Below are positions 1-12,295 of a stretch of 64,000 nucleotides of DNA, in pieces (positions within the stretch are counted from its first letter, which is position 1; each line of letters starts with the position of its first letter). The position numbers were made by a program, and so were the translations under genes. A model generated the notes under the pieces. That model searched no databases. It worked only from the letters and a program-made list of their open reading frames with translations, and had not been told where the DNA came from. The stretch covers positions 19,314,054 to 19,378,053 of the forward strand of contig NC_092562.1 of NCBI RefSeq assembly GCF_037975245.1, read 5' to 3'. This DNA comes from Apostichopus japonicus. Taxonomy: Eukaryota; Echinodermata; Holothuroidea; Aspidochirotida; Stichopodidae.

Positions 1-999
1 TGTTTCCTTACAATTGTCCTTAAATTCTTCCAACTCCTGGTCATATTTGACATCGGTACTTTTCATATTTTCTTCATATTTCATGATCAATCGGTTCATT
101 TCCTCTTCATGTTTAACAGTTACTTCACGTTTTTCACATCCTCTTCTTTTTTCTATGTCAGCAGCTCCTTTGTCACATTCATCATTACATTCAGCAAGTT
201 TATCCTTTATTTTCTTTGCCTGTTCCTTGTGTTGACTCGTCAACAACAATGTTTTTTTTATAGCATTCTCATTCAATTTTACTAGCGCCATTTGAACCTT
301 CTCGGATAACGTATATAGTTTATTTTTATGCTTGCTTAGTTCCGCGAGGTTCTGATTCAGTAATGTCCTTTCCTTCTTGGCTAGATGAGTCACATCTATG
401 AGATCATGACCTTTGTGTTGACTGTAAGTGCAGATAAAGCAAACCGGTTCATTTTGGCATATACCACAGCACAATTTGGCTGGTTCTTTGATATGAAAAT
501 GGCACCTGGGATCTTCCGTCATTGCAGCTATTTCCTCCATGGTCAGATTCTTAGCTGCCATATTTTCCAATTTCAGAGTGCTTGGTTGGTGATCAGTAAA
601 CATTTTATTACTGATATGAACCTTGTAACATTCGTCGCATAAAAAATCTCTACATTTAAAACAGTAGGCGGAACATACCACATCCTTTGAACAGCTCACA
701 CACTGCTTCAAACCTTTCTTTTCGAATGATTTACGCAATTCTATGAACTCGAGCATACTCTTCATATGAAAATCAGTCTTAAAGCCGTCCAATCCATCCT
801 CTGGTATACAACATCGCTGTTTACAAAGTGGACATTCAATTGTCCCATCATGGCTGGCCTGAATAACTTTTCTCAGGCAATCGTTACAGTATCGATGAAG
901 ACATGGTAACAGTTTCGGCTCATTAAATTGATCCAAACAAACAGAGCACTTGAAGAAGTTTTCTGCCAGGTCTTCTATTAAAGAGTTCCAGGTAGCCAT
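1..999 (-). CDS. TRIM-like RING E3 ligase, copy A (N-terminal 333 codons; runs off window)
   Basis: The minus-strand frame is open from the ATG at 999 down to base 1 with no stop, giving the first 333 residues of the same protein as copies B and D. It contains the RING (C18, C21, C33, H35, C38, C41, C56, C59), B-box1 (C100 to H137), B-box2 (C166 to H198) and most of the coiled coil. There is no net indel against copy B over this span. Private changes by eye include N5-S6-L7, A12, K44, G96 and I180, none at a zinc ligand. Family knowledge says such proteins are ubiquitin E3 ligases that dimerise through the coiled coil and recognise targets with the C-terminal domain, which lies outside the window here. 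Whether the gene is intact cannot be judged. Confidence 0.85.
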   Translation of the reverse strand, partial: MATWNSLIEDLAENFFKCSVCLDQFNEPKLLPCLHRYCNDCLRKVIQASHDGTIECPLCKQRCCIPEDGLDGFKTDFHMKSMLEFIELRKSFEKKGLKQCVSCSKDVVCSAYCFKCRDFLCDECYKVHISNKMFTDHQPSTLKLENMAAKNLTMEEIAAMTEDPRCHFHIKEPAKLCCGICQNEPVCFICTYSQHKGHDLIDVTHLAKKERTLLNQNLAELSKHKNKLYTLSEKVQMALVKLNENAIKKTLLLTSQHKEQAKKIKDKLAECNDECDKGAADIEKRRGCEKREVTVKHEEEMNRLIMKYEENMKSTDVKYDQELEEFKDNCKET

Positions 1000-1180
1000 G
1001 TTGCTGATGATGATCGTTAACTCTCACTTGATAAAACTGTACTCAGTTACGTCACAATCTGTGAAAGAGTTCAGGAAAAGAAAGAGAAAGGGTTTAACAA
1101 ATTATTATTTATCCCCGTATTTTATAAAATATGAATAGAAATACGAACATATATGCATAACCCATTCAAAATGGTCTAGC
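1000..1180 (-). promoter_or_regulatory. 5' flank of TRIM copy A with CRE/ATF-like site
   Basis: The octamer TTACGTCA (TGACGTAA on the gene strand) sits at 1047-1054, 47 bases upstream of the ATG, in a block conserved before every visible TRIM start. At 1121-1130 a TTTATAAAAT sequence could act as a TATA box in this copy only; B, C and D have TTTCATAAA there. Promoter function is inferred. Confidence 0.35.
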
Positions 1181-1700
1181 CACAGAAGTGCTGAAGTATT
1201 TCTGGCCAGTGTTCAACCAGTCCTTCATCTCAAAACTTTTGGAGAAGGTTGTGTATGCAAGACTTGGGCGACACTAGCATACCAAAGCCCTTCACGAACA
1301 GTTTGGACTTCAGGACATTGCATCGAAGTAGTTCAGTCAATATCTGTCCAACCGATTTCAAACAGTTTGCATTAAAACCCAAGCTTTAATTTTGATCGTG
1401 TATACAAGGTTTTCAAAATGTGACCTCTGGTCAACTCAAATAAGGTTTTGTGCTTGTACTTGCTTAGTTATATCCACAGGCAAAGAATACAAATCACAAA
1501 TGACCTTTGTCTTCCACAGAAAACAATAGGACTCTTCTACTTAAAAGGTGCATCCACGTATCTAATTGGAGTTCACCCACTGTACAGTTCTTGAGTTATC
1601 ATGTTTGCAAACCAAGGTGCCATACACAACCATCATCATCGCAAAGATTCCTTTCGCCTTCGGCAAGGAATGAAAAAATGAATGACAACAAATCAATCAA
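1180..1700 (+). mobile_element. CR1-like LINE remnant, unit U1 (internally deleted)
   Basis: The sequence starts with a decayed reverse transcriptase stretch (ISKLLEKV-like), runs to about 1373, then jumps directly to the 3' repeat region. About 1.03 kb present in U2 (16377-17413) is missing. It ends with a hairpin at 1647-1671 (ATTCCTT stem, CGCCTTCGGC top, AAGGAAT stem) followed by an ATGA- and ATCA-rich tail, as in the other units. Confidence 0.7.
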
Positions 1701-4560
1701 TATATCATTGAATAAAAGAAATGCATACGTTTTATTTTTGCGTGTAGAGCTATACTGAGTTTTCAGAGTATATCTAAGTGAGAATAGTAATGACCATTAA
1801 CTATAGTCAATAAAACTTAACTATCTTTAGCTGGTAGTGTTGAATTATATATACATACATAGACATAGCATCAGATATAAACCAACCATTGTGCTAGCCA
1901 CGTTGCGAAACTGTATAGTCCTCTGCATGTTCGACGTTAAATAGGGAATCCAATTAATGCAACTAATGTGAGCAATAAGATCAAAACTAATCCATCATTC
2001 TTCGCATAAGTAATGTCATTTAAAACAACATTACAACATTTTGATAGAACTGTACAAAATGTCCAATCTAAATGGCCCTATATGATTTCCATATTTTAAA
2101 ACCTCTCCCCTATCATAACTACATGACATCAAATGCCTAACTTGATTTTCAGCTAAATGACTGTGATACTTGGGCAGCCTATACCTCAGCGGCAGCTGTA
2201 TATAGATATAGAACGGCTGATTCAAGAACTAATCGTACCAATGATGATGTTCTTTTCCTCGTGATCTCTAACAAAAGCACCAACCTTCTTTATAATCTTC
2301 TGATCAGCATATGCCGTTTTTCCTCAACGTATGACTGCCTATATAATATATTGCATGAGTGAATAGAGATATAGAGTGACAGAAAGTGGCAAATTGCCAA
2401 TGTAATTTTCCAGATGCTCCGAGAAATGAAACACATGTGACTCCCATAACCTGGGTTGTCACGCAATGCACGTCTGTGGATAGTTTGTCATGATAGACTA
2501 AGTTTGGGTGTACTAATATATGTGAAATAGATATACCGTATCCTCAATACACTTGGAAGTTCAAAAGTAGCATATATAAATACAAATGTTTTTATTGACT
2601 TACACACTAAATGTGGTCTCTAGTTATACAGAGAAGTACTCACTGCCTAAACGCTTCTCATCACCGGATAGCTGACTAGTTGGTTAGCCATTCGTGGCAC
2701 AATCAATTTGCCGTATCATGCTGTAACTGTTGCTGTTTACGTATATGTTATTTACATAGATATAAACAGAGTCGGATCTTTTCGGAGGTCGGTCGCCATG
2801 TTTATTGCTGGCCTGAAAGAGGTCGCTCTCTACTTTTACGTGAATTACATTATGATAGCAATCTCAATACATTACACATGACACTGCAGATTTTTTGCTA
2901 TGAGAGCCGGAAGTTTTGTAAATTTTGAACTGACCTCTTTACTCAGTACAAAATAATTTTCGTATGCTGTTCCCGTGAGGCCTAAAGGGGTCTTAAATTG
3001 CCTCAATTGACCCAGGTATTGCACCAGTTATTCTAGAATCGGGGAGTTTAAGTTTGTCTCCCGAAGCCTACACGGACGTAGAATAGAGGGCTCCGTAATT
3101 TACATTTATAATCAGCAATTATGCTCATGTATTTTAAACATCCAAAGTTATAGTTGTACTCATCGTTGAGTTTATATACCAAAAGTTAAGAAAAAGGAAC
3201 TTATAAGCAAATATCCGCATTTGAAGACTATTTATGAAGACTTTCACGTGTATGCTCGGTTTAGAGTTACTAGTGTAAGGCCCGGCTTAACTTATACCTG
3301 GAACTATCAAAAAATAAGCCTTGCAATAACATATCCAAAATGTGTTCTCCTGCTGCACTTTGACACTTTACCTGAGATAGGAGAACGTTCGGGCGGATTG
3401 ATGTATGCCACCCAAAGATCACCTTTGCTCTGTAAAGTAAAATATTTATTCAAAATATGGGTAACCAGCAAGCGCATGTTTGCGTGCTATGTACGATAGT
3501 GGATATTGTTGTCTTACCCATATATCTTGACATTCCATTGTTTATGTCGTCGACACCGATCGCGTATAGGCGTCCTCTGCGGAAAACACTATTCTTCCTT
3601 CCTCTGTGTACACTACATCATTCCCGGTAATGCATGCAGAAAATGTATCGGGCAGGCACAATATTCTAATAGTAACGCTCACACCATTACATGATTCTCT
3701 TATATCTAATCATCCCTAAATATGGGTTCATTGAAAAGAACTTATTAAAAGAACTCATTCCTACATCTGATGAAATCGGTTTAACAGCTTCTTAGGTCGC
3801 CTTCTCACGTAGTCCGGGGAATATCTTTCCATATGAACTTGAGCTTCTGAAAACTAACTTTCTAAGAAAAAGCTTTTTAGAGTATGAAACTTCTTTTGGA
3901 AAGTTTATCCACAGGACATTTGTTGGTCAAATTAATCTGCTAGTAACTTTCGAACATTTATTTTAAAGTTGGTCATTTGTATTATCTGGTTAGGGAAGTA
4001 TAGTTTGAACATTGTGATGACAAGTTCGGAATAACGTGGTCAGTTTGAAACAAAGCAGAGCCAAATAAATAAATATTAACGCATGAAATTGGAAAAAGAT
4101 ATTCGCAGCTCTTGACATTTTCGCATGCAGTGACCGCTCAGTGATCCGTCACATGAACTATTGACATTTTGCTCACTCAACCGCGCTCTGTGATCTCTGG
4201 GGCAAATCAAAATGATTATATATCTAAAATATAAATGTCATGAGTTTCTTAAAGTGAACAAAGACTGTGCAAATGAAAGGCAATGACTAAACCTTGAGCA
4301 TTCAACTTCATTCAAGGAAAGGGTTTACCTTAAATTTCTTCCTTGCAGTTTTTAGATCCTGTTCGCTAAGTTATGTCGTTTCTTAGATTTGTTTTTCGTT
4401 ACTCTTCCTGTTTTCTGTTTGTTTTAAGTTCCAACTCGGTTTCTCTCCGTTCGCTATGTTTCATTCTACAGTTCATTTGACTGACTTCAGATTACTAAAT
4501 CCTCGTTCTGTGAAGTTTGTTTGTTTGTTGTTCCATTACATTTCTTTTTATGACCCTTGT
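1701..4560. other. Intergenic, U1: no gene recognised
   Basis: AT-rich sequence shared with the other units (U2 about 17770-20760, U3 33716-37490, U4 49876-52860). Short open frames exist, for example a 27-codon run at about 2798-2881, but their differences between units are mostly amino-acid changing, with loss of the ATG in U2, so I do not call them genes. Confidence 0.6.
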
Positions 4561-4865
4561 GGCCGCTTAATAATTAAGCGTTTTACTTTACTTACGTTTA
4601 CTTATTGATTTTTTTCCAATTACCGCTCACCACCCCAATAGACCCCCTCCCCCAATACACAGATATAAAAACCTCGAAGCAACTCGTACTTTTTCTCTCT
4701 TTCCATGCATTGGTTATGTTGTATTAACGTTTATGTATATGTAGGCTGTACAAATATATTGTTCACCTTTATACAGTTTTATCCTTGCATTATTTTGTAC
4801 CTGTACTTACTGTTTATGATGGAAATGAAATGTTTCATTGTCATTGTCACTTGAATATACTTCAC
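4560..4865 (+). mobile_element. Retroposon-like 3' tail, U1
   Basis: A block ending in TTTGTACCTGTACTTAC, then GATGGAAATGAAATG and short TTTCATTGTCA-type repeats, which looks like the 3' end of a 5'-truncated LINE or SINE. Equivalent tails occur at 20760-21075 and 37490-37785. No coding part is visible. Confidence 0.4.
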
Positions 4866-7725
4866 CTTACAGTTAATTTTCCAAACTTTTATTTGCTAAG
4901 CTTGACATCTTTCGGTCGTTTGAATAATCGCATATTGTAGGTCTGTATTAATTGAATAGCGTTTGCCATTGCATCTCTCAACATTGCATTCTCATTGTTA
5001 GTAAGATAATGATATGATATTATTTGTAGTACGATAAAGCAATGAAATAACGTAGCAAAGTTTTCCCCAACTCGACAATAAATACAACATACATTGAATT
5101 TACATTGTATTCAATCAGGGAGTTTCCATAATAACTCCCTGGCTCAATGTAGAAGCCAAGTTAGAACACTCAATAAGTATTTGTATACTTAACGCAGAAT
5201 TTTAGTCTCGGTATGTTAATAGTAACAAACAATTACAAAAACTTTAGGACAATATATTGTTTATTTAGTCAATCAGGTTTCCAAGGTAATCACTTTTAAA
5301 GTATTTTTAATATCTGGAAAGCGCCTTTAAGGCTTAAATGATGATTACGTCAGCTCGTCGTTGCAGGCTATAATGATTATATTAATCCATTGTTTTATCA
5401 ATTCTAATGACTCAACCAAAACCGTTTCCTTTTCAACTTCAGAAGATCCTTGCATGACATTCAACACTACTAGTCAGTGATAAATTTGTAACATAGGCCT
5501 ATTATTAAACACGTCTGACGTCGCAGTCTGACGAACTCGGTCACGCTAACTGACAAACTTTGTTTATAAGGTCATTCCTCCCTCCCCCACCCCATTAAGG
5601 GTTTATACAAGCACAACCTGGACTGAGAGTAGTTGTTTTTAATGGTCTAAAACTTATTCAAATTAATGTCATGCCTAAAGTCATTATTTAAGCTCCATTT
5701 TGGGTTTTGTGTTAACGTTTCATCAAGCTGGACAAAGCCATGTAATATATATCCTACACACTTGGATGTCCTTCCAGTCCTTGCATCAAAGAGATGTAGA
5801 AATTACCTATCGCTTCTTTTTTTCGTGTTATTAAGCGTTTGAGTGCATATTAATTTGTGTCTCTCAAAATTAATGACAGGCTTCAGTAGTAATGCTTATC
5901 TCGCCATTCTTTTCTTCATTTCATTTTCTCCTGGTGTGAGTTTGTTAAACTTTTTTTACCTTTTTCCCCATTACCTGGGACTGCAGGGCGTCCCTGAACT
6001 ATTATGTTCCCGGTCGTCCTTCAGTTTGATACCGCAAGAAATACCACTTTTTCAGCGTAACACGGCCTCTCGATATTTTCGTGAATTTCTGTACAGTTCC
6101 TTCTTTTTTATTTCTGGTTGTTTTGGTGTGTGTAACAAGTTGACAAGTTGACAAATATCATGTTTTCAAGTTATTTTATGTTTGTATATTTTTCACATCT
6201 TGACTGTTAGGCCTATCCTTTACTTCTGATGTGCTTATAAACAAGTCGATCATTTAAATTACGAGTGAATGATCGAAACACCGTCGTGGCCTATTCCACA
6301 GCTGCTCAGGTGTTTAGTTTGCTGGGCTATCATTGAAAAGAGTTAAACTCGAATCACAGGTACAAACTACTTTGGTACCAAATCTGCAAATGGATTCATA
6401 GTATAGATTGCTTTTAAATTTATGGTAATTCACACTTCCATTTTAAACTATTTAGAACAATTAAAAAAGTAACTCCCCCCAATAAAAATTGATTTGCGTG
6501 CTTGGTATCTGGTAAAATTAGTCAAAAATTTGTAAAAAGAATTGCCAATACAATTGTGTACAAAGATAGCACGATGGAACGGTAGCCTGAAGACTGCAAA
6601 TCTCACAAGGCCTTTCATTGGAGACTGACATTAACGAGCCTGAAGGTTGTCCAATCAACTTGAATTTTATATCAAGAGAGAGAGAATGTTGTCTTGTGAG
6701 GTAACCGAAAGGAAGTATTGATTTTTGTATGAAAGGGCCTTGGAAAAGAAAGACCCCAAATTGATGAACGGATTATTATACACTCTGAAATTATAAAGGC
6801 GGAAAGAGACTAAAAAAGTCAATATGGTCTTTCTCTTTAAATGAAAAAAACCCTAAATAGTGTTAATCACGACTTAAATTTGATGTTAACAAGATAGATT
6901 TATCTATCAATGAAAGAAAGGAGGAAGTTAATCGGAATACTGGTTGAAAAATGGCGTAAGAACGATTAGCTTTCACAGTGTAGCATGTATGATACATTTT
7001 GAATGACGTGTTATTGAGGGCGCTTTGCAGGTCGAAGACTGTTGAGGAATTGTAATGATCGACCCCTCCGGCTGCTCATAACTGCAACAAATCGACGTAC
7101 CCCACCCCTGTTACTTGAGGAAAATGTATCGATGACTATTAACAAACAATGGATGGGACTGACAGCAAGAAAAGGCAATTTTATGTTATTGTCACTCATC
7201 CGCGTAAAACCTGATATGACATTTTATTAAAGATTTGCATAGTTACTGAGCATTCCCGATAAACAAATAGGTTAGTTGCATATGCACATGATTCCAAAGA
7301 CAAAGGATGAGGGAGGGGAGGGGGGGGTTGGCAAATTTCGAGTTTCAGAGGTTCAAGTATTGGCCGGGCCATTGAATGCGACTTCAGTATAATGAGAATC
7401 GGTCACCAGCCTAGGTCCTCCCCCTGAAACAAAATCAAAGTTTAGACGTGAAATGGTGTATTCCGAGGCATATATAGATATGATAAATTAAGTCTGAATA
7501 ATTACCTTCAGCATTAATCAAGTTGACCTTTTCGAATAGTGAAATGGGGGTACTGGGGGTCTGGTTCCCCACTCCAAGTTTTGAAAGGTAAGTTTGTGGG
7601 GCCGGGAATTCAGGTTCACCCACCCCCTCTTCTGAACCTATAGTGTGCTACAAGTACGTACCAAAACTCTGGTTAGAGGCTTGTTGTGAACCAATAGTAA
7701 ATTATCGATTGCTATTAATTTTTTG
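4866..7725. other. Intergenic, U1: no gene recognised
   Basis: Collinear with U2 21076-26285 and U3 37786-41035. In U4 most of it (equivalent to about 5030-7410) is deleted. A minus-strand 62-codon frame at 7011-7199 recurs in U2 (24831-25043) with a different end; I saw no recognisable domain. Confidence 0.55.
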
Positions 7726-7860
7726 CAGATTTTATTAGGGGAAAGTGGGGTGAAGGATTCAGTGCAGATTTTATTTGAGGAGGGGTGAAGGATTCAGTGG
7801 AGATTTCATTTTGGCGGGAGGGGGTGAAGGATTCTGTGCAGATTGGGGGGGGGGGGCTCA
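7726..7860 (+). repeat. GAAGGATTC minisatellite, U1
   Basis: Three to four imperfect copies of a unit of about 35 bases beginning GATTT and containing GGGGTGAAGGATTC(A/T)GTG, followed by a G homopolymer. The same array occurs at 26286-26420, 41036-41180 and 53472-53612. Confidence 0.7.
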
Positions 7861-8245
7861 CTCCCATTGAGGTTTAGTTTCCGTCTGTGCCATTCTGTGG
7901 ACAATAAGCAGATGAAGATCCTAGAAAAAGATACCGAAGAAGGAAAAATAGAACAAATATGACAACCAACGTAGGACGGGGGGATCATTGAAAAAGTTTT
8001 GCACATTTGATTTCTCTACATTGAAAATATTTTGCTCGTTTGCACAGTCTACTCAATATCAGATATTTGTTTTAATAGCCAGTATTCATTTATCTCTACG
8101 AACCAATATTGCAGTGGATAAAAAAATTGGTTTGTTTTACAAAGTATAAGTATTCCAAAACTTGTGCCAGAGATTGTTATCTTACTCTTCTGGCTAAATT
8201 ACATTATACTCCTATAATATTATGGATAGGGAGATAGAAGAAGGC

Positions 8246-8357
8246 GTGGTATGGTAGGGGTGGGTAGGGTGGATAGGGTGGGTATGGTAGGGGTATGGTA
8301 GGGTAGGGGTAGGGTAGGGGTATGGTAGGGTAGGGGCAGGGTAGGCGCAGGTTAGGG
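8246..8357 (+). repeat. G-rich GGGTAGG/GGTATGG minisatellite, U1
   Basis: About 110 bases of imperfect GGGTAGGGG, GGGTATGG and GGTAGG units. It is longest here; the same site holds about 50 bases at 26776-26828 and 41588-41637 and about 35 at 57962-57998. The G-runs could form quadruplexes. Confidence 0.75.
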
Positions 8358-11300
8358 GTGTTTTATTTGATGGTAGAATCAGCCATCGCTCATGATTTAC
8401 CCAGTCTATTCCTAAAGACATCAATGTTTTGTTCTTGGAGGAGGAGGGTAGGGAGGGCAGTAGGGTTGAGGGGGTTGAAACTTGAAAGTCCTAGTGTTTT
8501 AGATACATTTCAAATCAATAGTTCAATAGTTGTTTTGGGTACATAAGTTCATTATCAGGGCTTGCGGGGAAAAGTCCCACTCCTCATTTTGTGAAGACTA
8601 AATATCAGTTGAATTATATCATTTTAATTCGTAGAGAATCCGTTGCAATGCTACTTGGTATGCATCAGTTTGCGCCTGTACAGTCAGTAAATAAATATAT
8701 GAATTAATGTTTCTATTTCTCTTCCAAGTTTTGTGATGAGTATTACCATAAAGCCATTTCTCACATCTGTGTCAAGTTATTCTTTGTAAAAGGAAACAAA
8801 AATAATATGTCGTCGGTATGAATTTTTTCCTGAGCTATTTCTTGTATCAGAGGAAATTCGATAGGTTTATGTAAAGGCCTTGCGAATATTACTACAGACG
8901 TTGATAAGTTGTCATCGGCTGTCCTCAATCACTGATACAGGTCTCAGCTATTTAGAGACATCTCTTTCATTTCACCACATTATTTCTCAAAATCTTCAGA
9001 TAATCAATTTATATGATATTTTGTTGAAAATTTGAATCGGTTTGTATTTTAGAGAAACCTTTGTACCGATGAAATTAAACCTGTACAGTATGCTAAGTTT
9101 TCTTGTAAAGCTGAAGTAGGCACTGGGTCGGTATCTTTGGGCTAATTTTGTAATATTCACAGATATATGGATAACCCTCTCTTTACCAAGAGAACTGTAT
9201 ATTATCAAGCCATTCCGTGTTGGTTTGTTACATTCAGTTGACATATAAGAAAATGAGCCAGTTTTAAACCTTTGTGTTTTTCGGAAAGTTTTTATTTTGA
9301 CTCTTGATGAGTAATCTGTACTGTGCAAATAACAGAGAAGCTTGTGCGGCAGGCATATTCTATAGTTACTGTGGGATGCTTACAGAAGAACTTGTAGTAC
9401 TTGAGTCTGTATTCGTATTCGAGGTACATTTTGCCATACTTGTACTCATGACGTTGCACTAGTACTCAGGACTTTGTACTCGTACTCATACTGTAGACTT
9501 TGTACTCTCACTATCGGCCTGCTTACAGAAAATCAGTATTTGATCGAACTTCCTTAGACATTTGCCCCGGTAATTTATAGACTAATCCAAAGAAGAAAAT
9601 CAATCGCTGCATGAAAATCCCCAGTGTCTCAGTCTTCATGGGGATATTTGTTTTGAACAATTTCAATCAATTTAAGATGCGCTTTGCGTATGGCTTGCAA
9701 AAGTGTGGGACAAATAGAATTGTCCATTTAATATATTTTCATAATAGGGGGTATTGAATAATCAGCATTCAAATATAAGCAATACTGTTGATAAATTCAC
9801 TTATACTTTAATGCTCTGACTTGATTTAAGGCTAAATTATCAAAACAGTGTATCTAAGTTACACAAATATTTTTCATGGGCTCTATCCATTGTTTATTTT
9901 TTTTTATAATAAATTCATATCCTATATCTCACTTGCATATAACATATGTCGTTCTGTTTGCTCCACAAAGCAACCATTGCCTATAGCAACTTTACCTAAA
10001 GTGTCTCATTCTGAATCGAAAAACAGAAAAATATTCAAAGTTTTCTCAGCTTGTTTCTATCTCTTCTTCTTTCCTGTATTTTGCTGTTGATATTTGTCAG
10101 TTATTTGGATTAATTCCAAAGGAATTATTGTAATTGCCAATATATTTAGAATATCACATTTTTTCGACCATTTATGAAAGTGTGTATGAGATGGATCCAC
10201 AATTTTATCTTCTCGTCTTCTCTCATTTTCTTTATCTTCTTCGAGTGCGAGCAGTAAAATTGTTGGTAGAATTCATATGGTTGTACATTTTGTACCTAAG
10301 ATTCCTTTTTTTTTATTATTACTATTAGCTAACATATAAACAGAGAATATCATACTTTTGGTTACAAGTTGTTGAGAAACATGTATAAACAGTTAAAACT
10401 GAAAATTGGCTCTTGTGATTTTATTGGTTTCTTTTCTTCCCCTTCCCCTCCCTCTCTCCTTCTTTGGGGCCGGGGGGTGGTAACATATAGGTTATCCTGT
10501 ACTAACCAGAATATATTAATTCCCTAAACTCCTGTCGGGCCCATCCTCCATTTACACATTAAATCAAATCAATCTTTGCAGATAGTCAGCTACCAGAGCC
10601 CCAAAAGTTTGGATACTGGAGCTGAACAATTTCACTCTGGTATAACCATCATCTGAACGATGTATACTGAACAAACTCACGGTGGCCTATAATTACTTGC
10701 TTTTACAACATATTATAATTATTGTATTAAATTCACTTTACTTATTTAACTATTTGACACAGTAAATATCTCTCTTGTTTGTTTGTTAACCCACACCCCC
10801 CCCCCAACTGTTGGGAATAATTTTTGTTGCTTTGTTGAAGCGAGTACATTTAATGTAACATCTGTAATAAAGAAGTGTACTGGACAGCGATTGAACTTTA
10901 TTGTTAAACTGGACAGCGACTGAACTTTATTGTAAAACAGGCACTTCTTTCAATAAAGATATGGATATTCGACATATTACAGTGAAATCAGTAAACGTAA
11001 CATTGCAATACAAATGATAGCTAATCGACTGACCACCGACGGCTATTAGCCGTCTATAAAGTTTATCACCATGGTAATCACCTAACCTAAAATTGTACCC
11101 ATAAACTTTCGGAACTCCATAAAATAAATGTTTATGCAGCAGGGTATGAAAACCCGCCCGCTCTCTGCCGGTCGCATTTTGCGATCACCAGAAACTGAAT
11201 ATTTCATATTTAAACGTTTAATGTATCCACATGAAAACAGTACAAGAAGGAAGAACAAATCGCAGTCGAAAATTGGCAAATTGGAGAAAACAACCACGTT

Positions 11301-12186
11301 TGCTTTAAATGTGTCATTTCTAGGGGATATTTTGAAAAACTCATCATTTTGGTAGTTTTATATGGTTTATAAAATGTTCTCATCCGCTGTCCCAACTGCC
11401 TTCACCTATGTATCCTTACCAACCCACACAACTAAGCGTATGTTTGTTAGTTACTTTGTTATAAAAAGTCATCCATTTTTCAGCAGTCTTGTAACTTTTC
11501 AAGTAAGGCTGTTTTAACTGCTTCAAGTAAAATGTTTGCACTCCTGCAACACAGCGGAGGGCATAACTGAAAAGTGGGAAGGGACAAAACATGTACCTAC
11601 TCCTCTTTCTAAAGTGGGGTGGCGTCGAACTTCACTCCACCCCTTCTCTGATTATGACACTGCATATACACTAGAGTTTCCATTTTAACATTATGTCACA
11701 TAGAGAGTGGTTACATAAAAAACATGTTATCTATCTGACCCTTTCTTTAATATGTTCATATTCTTTAATTTAGTGCAAACTAATGTAAGGTTCACTTCAA
11801 TATCATTGCCATATGTCCCGGACGATTATAGCCTTCAAGGAAGGCCGTTAACGAACCAGATCCTTCACACGGCTATTCAACTTAGAAGTTTGTAAACTGG
11901 TCACTTGGTATTTGAGAAAGACGGACTTGAAATTGGATCCTAAAGACTCAGTCTCGGCTATAGAATTGTTACAAATTATATTTGACCACCATGTTCACAA
12001 AATAGTACTAACCTGTGCGCAATATACGGTATTAAGAAACGAAGTAGCCATAAGCATTTCGTTCTCGCGGTATTGTGTTTACAGCTATACGTAAAAAAAG
12101 ACCTCCCTTTGGAAATGCATGTACATTGTATGTCCATCTTCGTTGGGTGCAGATATTCTTAAGAAGATACAAGAAAATAGAGCACT
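8358..12186. other. Intergenic, U1: no firm gene; short TACTC and GGACAGCGA repeats
   Basis: Contains a run of GTACTC-type repeats at about 9395-9515, a twofold repeat of a unit of about 31 bases containing GGACAGCGA(C/T)TGAACTTTATTG at about 10877-10938, and a C homopolymer near 10795. Most of the left part (about 8480-10800) is absent from U2. A small frame at 11912-12094 is described in the findings. Confidence 0.5.
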
Positions 12187-12220
12187 AATATATATATATA
12201 TATAGGCTATATATATATAT
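12187..12220. repeat. TA microsatellite, U1
   Basis: Interrupted (TA)n of about 34 bases; equivalents at 28444-28457, 45377-45455 and 62229-62277 have very different lengths. Confidence 0.9.
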
Positions 12221-12295
12221 CATTTGTCATAAAAGGTTATTTTAGATGGAGGAACATTATAAAGAAAGAGTTGAAATCCAGAAATTATATGTAAT

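Noticed and set aside
2798-2881. 27-codon frame starting MFIAGLKEVALYFYV, seen in U1, U3 and U4
   Set aside because: The ATG is lost in U2 and most differences between units change amino acids (F/V, L/P, L/F, N/K, M/I). Conservation is explained by recent duplication.
7011-7230. 62-codon frames on both strands, also near 24831-25074
   Set aside because: Overlapping frames on both strands of a duplicated segment, with different C-terminal ends in U2; no domain or codon pattern supports either.
7841-7860. Telomere-like or C-strand repeat tracts and G/C homopolymers throughout
   Set aside because: They are short homopolymers next to minisatellites and not TTAGGG arrays; no interstitial telomere is present.
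8212-8424. Pro/Tyr/Thr-rich 70-codon frame on the minus strand
   Set aside because: It is translation of the GGGTAGG minisatellite.
11128-11355. 75-codon frame MFMQQGMKTRP, also at 44216-44443
   Set aside because: It has an early stop in U2 and a frameshift in U4, and no recognisable domain.
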